Of a DNA stretch of 64,000 nt, positions 61,275 to 64,000 are shown in pieces. Both the position numbers and the translations under genes were made by a program. Each line of letters begins with the position of its first letter. Position 1 is the first letter of the stretch. This DNA is from Citrobacter amalonaticus (lineage in GTDB: Bacteria > Pseudomonadota > Gammaproteobacteria > Enterobacterales > Enterobacteriaceae). The notes under the pieces were generated by a model that made no database searches, was not told where the DNA came from, and saw only the letters and a list, made by a program, of their open reading frames with translations. The stretch is taken from the NCBI RefSeq assembly GCF_002918555.1, contig NZ_PQMB01000004.1, positions 176,542 through 240,541 of the forward strand. The letters are read 5' to 3'.

Positions 61275-62204
61275 TTATCCCAGTACGCGTGCGCCCGCCG
61301 TATCCAGCTGGCAAATATGAACAAAGCCTTCCTGATTTTGCAGATAGTTTTTACCCAGCCAGTCCGCAACCCGCTGCGCCGTGTCCGGCTTATCACACAG
61401 TGCAAACAGCGTAGGTCCGGATCCGGAAATACCGCTGGCCAGCGCCCCGATTTCCGCAACAGCCTGGCGCGCCTGGCTGAAGCCCGGTAACAATCTGGCA
61501 CGATACGGCTCAGCAATCACATCTTTCATCAGTTTTGCTGCAAGCCCTGGCTGACGGGAATAGCAGGCGTGGATAAAACCGGCCAGATGACGTCCGTGGG
61601 CGATGCAATCCTGACGACGATACTGCGCCGGTAAAATAGCCCTTGCTTCCGCCGTAGAGACTTTAATTCCCGGATACGCCAGCACCCATAGCCACTCATC
61701 AAAGCCTGGCACCTGTTGGCTGATAATGCCGTTTTCTTCGATCATCAACTGCATGCCGCCAAGGAAGCACGGCGCGACGTTATCATAATGGATACTGCCA
61801 GAGATACGACCTTCCAGCTCTCCCATAATCGCCAACAGGCGGGTATCGTTCAGCGGTTTTCCGCAGTGCTCATTCATTGCCACCAGCGCAGCAACAACAG
61901 AGCAGGCGCTGGAGCCCAGCCCGGAACCAATCGGCATATTTTTTTCCAGCGTCATCGCCACCGGAATTTGCTTACCCAGCTCCTGACAAAAACGCTCCCA
62001 GCACTGATACACGATATTTTCACGCGGCTCTGGCGGCAGCTTGTCGGCAAAACGCCCCAGATTATTCAGGCTGAAGCTGTCCGCCGCTTCCACCGTCACG
62101 ACGTCGCCCAGTAACGAGCCATCAACCGGCGTCACTGCCGCCCCGAGCACATCGAACCCGACGCTCATATTGGCACTGGAAGCCGGGGCATAAACTTTAA
62201 CCAT
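61275..62204 (-). CDS. thrB: ThrB, homoserine kinase
   Basis: This 309-residue GHMP kinase has the ATP-binding motif [20 protein letters not shown] (~91-110). It phosphorylates homoserine. It starts one base after the thrA stop codon (tight coupling) and is followed directly by thrC. Confidence 0.98.
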   Translation of the reverse strand: MVKVYAPASSANMSVGFDVLGAAVTPVDGSLLGDVVTVEAADSFSLNNLGRFADKLPPEPRENIVYQCWERFCQELGKQIPVAMTLEKNMPIGSGLGSSACSVVAALVAMNEHCGKPLNDTRLLAIMGELEGRISGSIHYDNVAPCFLGGMQLMIEENGIISQQVPGFDEWLWVLAYPGIKVSTAEARAILPAQYRRQDCIAHGRHLAGFIHACYSRQPGLAAKLMKDVIAEPYRARLLPGFSQARQAVAEIGALASGISGSGPTLFALCDKPDTAQRVADWLGKNYLQNQEGFVHICQLDTAGARVLG

Positions 62205-62205
62205 T

Positions 62206-64000
62206 TCAGACTCCTAACTTCCATGAGAGGGTACGCAACAGGTCGGCAAAAACGCCGGCCGCCGTCACGTCGTTACCCGCACCATAACCGCGCAGAACCA
62301 GCGGTAGCGGCTGATAATAATGACTGTAGAAAGCCAACGCATTTTCACCATTTTTCACTTTAAACAGCGGATCGTTGCCATCCACTTCGGTAATCTTCAC
62401 GCGACAAACGCCGTCGTCTTCAATGTTGCCAACATAGCGCAGTACTTTGCCCTCATCACGGGCTTTCGCCACCCGCGCGGCAAAGGTTTCGTCAAGCTGC
62501 GGCAGATTCGCCATAAACGTGGCGACGTCACCAGAATCATCAAATCCCTCTGGCAGCACCGGTTCAATAACGATATCTGAAAGCTCCAGCTCACGTCCGG
62601 TTTCACGGGCGAGGATCAACAGCTTACGCGCCACATCCATACCTGAAAGATCGTCACGCGGATCCGGCTCGGTGTAGCCCATTTCACGGGCCAGCGTGGT
62701 GGCCTGCGACAGGCTCATCCCCTCATCCAGCTTCCCAAAGATAAAAGAGAGCGAACCGGAAAGGATCCCGGAGAATTTTTGCAGTTCATCCCCTGCATTG
62801 AGCAGGTTTTGCAGGTTTTCAATTACCGGCAAGCCTGCGCCGACGTTAGTGTCGTACAGGAATTTACGGCGTGATTTCGCGGCGGCGAAACGCAACTGAT
62901 GGTAGTAATCCATCGAAGAGGTGTTCGCTTTCTTGTTCGGCGTCACGACGTGGAAACCTTCACGCAGGAAGTCGGCATACTGATCCGCAACGGTTTGACT
63001 GGAAGTGCAGTCGACAATAACCGGATTAAGCAGATGGTACTCTTTCACCAGGCGAATCAAGCGTCCCAGGTTGAAAGGCTCTTTCGCCTCTGCCAGTTCG
63101 GCCTGCCAGTTTTCCAGGTTCAGGCCGTGCACATGGGTCAGCAATGCCTTCGAATTCGCCACACCGCAGACGCGCAGATCGATATGTTTGTTTTTCAGCC
63201 AGGTTTGCTGACGTTTAAGCTGCTCCAGCAGCGCGCCGCCGACGCCACCCACACCGATAACGAATACTTCAATCACCTGATCGGTGTTAAACAGCATCTG
63301 ATGGGTAACGCGCACGCCAGTGGTGGCATCATCATTGTTGACCACCACCGAAATAGAACGCTCGGAAGAGCCCTGCGCAATGGCGACAATATTGATATTG
63401 GCGCGCGCCAGGGCGGCAAAGAATTTCGCCGAGATACCACGCAGCGTGCGCATACCATCACCAACGACGGAAATGATCGCCAGACGCTCAGTTACCGCCA
63501 GCGGCTCCAGCAGACCTTCTTTCAGCTCCAGATAGAATTCATCCTGCATTGCTCGCTGCGCACGGGCGCAGTCCGCCTGCGGAACGCAGAAGCTAATGCT
63601 GTACTCAGAAGAGGACTGGGTAATCAGCACAACCGAAATCCCGGCACGCGACATCGCGGCAAATACGCGCGCCGCCATCCCCACCATCCCTTTCATGCCC
63701 GGGCCAGAGACGCTGAACATCGCCATGTTATTGAGATTCGAAATGCCTTTCACCGGCAAATCATCTTCATCCACGCTGGCGCCAATAAGCGTACCCGGCG
63801 CTTGCGGATTTCCAGTATTTTTAATCAGGCAAGGGATCTGGAACTGAGCGATAGGGGTGATGGTACGAGGATGGAGAACTTTGGCGCCGAAGTAAGAGAG
63901 TTCCATCGCCTCCTGGTAGGACATCGACTTAAGCAGCCGGGCATCCGGCACCTGACGCGGATCGCAGGTATACACGCCGTCGACGTCAGTCCAGATTTCA
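62206..64000 (-). CDS. thrA: ThrA, aspartokinase I/homoserine dehydrogenase I (C-terminal ~597 residues, cut by window edge)
   Basis: The visible part begins [20 protein letters not shown], the end of the aspartokinase catalytic domain. The regulatory ACT repeats follow ([40 protein letters not shown]), then the homoserine dehydrogenase half with the NAD(P) motif [15 protein letters not shown]. Catalytic segments are [20 protein letters not shown] and [20 protein letters not shown]. The first ~220 codons lie beyond position 64000. It catalyses the first and third steps of threonine synthesis and is feedback-inhibited by threonine. Confidence 0.98.
   Translation of the reverse strand, partial: EIWTDVDGVYTCDPRQVPDARLLKSMSYQEAMELSYFGAKVLHPRTITPIAQFQIPCLIKNTGNPQAPGTLIGASVDEDDLPVKGISNLNNMAMFSVSGPGMKGMVGMAARVFAAMSRAGISVVLITQSSSEYSISFCVPQADCARAQRAMQDEFYLELKEGLLEPLAVTERLAIISVVGDGMRTLRGISAKFFAALARANINIVAIAQGSSERSISVVVNNDDATTGVRVTHQMLFNTDQVIEVFVIGVGGVGGALLEQLKRQQTWLKNKHIDLRVCGVANSKALLTHVHGLNLENWQAELAEAKEPFNLGRLIRLVKEYHLLNPVIVDCTSSQTVADQYADFLREGFHVVTPNKKANTSSMDYYHQLRFAAAKSRRKFLYDTNVGAGLPVIENLQNLLNAGDELQKFSGILSGSLSFIFGKLDEGMSLSQATTLAREMGYTEPDPRDDLSGMDVARKLLILARETGRELELSDIVIEPVLPEGFDDSGDVATFMANLPQLDETFAARVAKARDEGKVLRYVGNIEDDGVCRVKITEVDGNDPLFKVKNGENALAFYSHYYQPLPLVLRGYGAGNDVTAAGVFADLLRTLSWKLGV

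Overview
This is a 64-kb chromosomal segment of an enterobacterium of the Escherichia-Salmonella-Citrobacter group, most like Citrobacter. The species cannot be fixed from the sequence alone. The backbone is the first ~100 kb of the E. coli-type gene order read backwards: kefC/kefF at the left edge, then yaaU, fixXCBA, caiTABCDE, caiF, carBA, dapB, rihC, ispH, fkpB, lspA, ileS, ribF, rpsT, nhaR, nhaA, dnaJ, dnaK, satP, mog, talB, yaaJ, yaaA, thrC, thrB and a 5'-truncated thrA at the right edge. REP/BIME palindromes and two further families of short intergenic repeats punctuate it.

Left block (1-20.6 kb). This holds potassium-efflux ancillary genes, a small lipoprotein and the complete anaerobic carnitine system. 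CaiT exchanges carnitine for butyrobetaine, CaiC and CaiB make and transfer CoA esters, CaiD hydrates/dehydrates, CaiA reduces, and FixABCX probably delivers its electrons. The 470-bp cai-fix divergent promoter region carries two precisely repeated inverted CAATATTG pairs, which are candidate CaiF sites, and a CRP-like site. Pyrimidine/arginine (carAB, with ARG boxes and a PurR box) and lysine (dapB) genes follow.

Accessory carbohydrate island (about 20.7-36.3 kb), lying between dapB and rihC, which are adjacent in E. coli. Module 1 has an RpiR regulator, a KdgM-type outer-membrane porin, a fructose-family PTS EIIABC, a GH38 alpha-mannosidase of the MngB type and a GH13_18 sugar phosphorylase resembling glucosylglycerate phosphorylase. 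Module 2 has a LacI regulator, a long mannose-6-phosphate isomerase with an extra N-terminal domain, a mannose-family PTS (EIIA, IIB, IIC, IID) and two adjacent, overlapping cupin-type glucose-6-phosphate isomerases. Near-identical 16-18-bp palindromes (consensus AGGTTAATCGATTAACCT) lie upstream of rpiR, in the lacI/PMI divergent region and upstream of the cupin genes. Two of the three regions also have perfect 16-bp CRP sites, so the island looks like one LacI/CRP-controlled regulon. My inference is that it degrades a mannose- and glucose-containing solute, possibly a mannosyl-glucosylglycerate-like compound. That inference is untested.

Right block (36.3-64 kb). This holds mostly housekeeping genes, with a smaller variable patch between rpsT and nhaR: an IS4-type transposase remnant, a membrane-anchored ToxR/CadC-like regulator and a GH18 chitinase with no visible signal peptide. 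There is also an MHS-family transporter between satP and mog. One MITE-like repeat supplies the last codons and stop of ribF, another abuts the ispH stop codon, and ileS carries an unusual small insertion.
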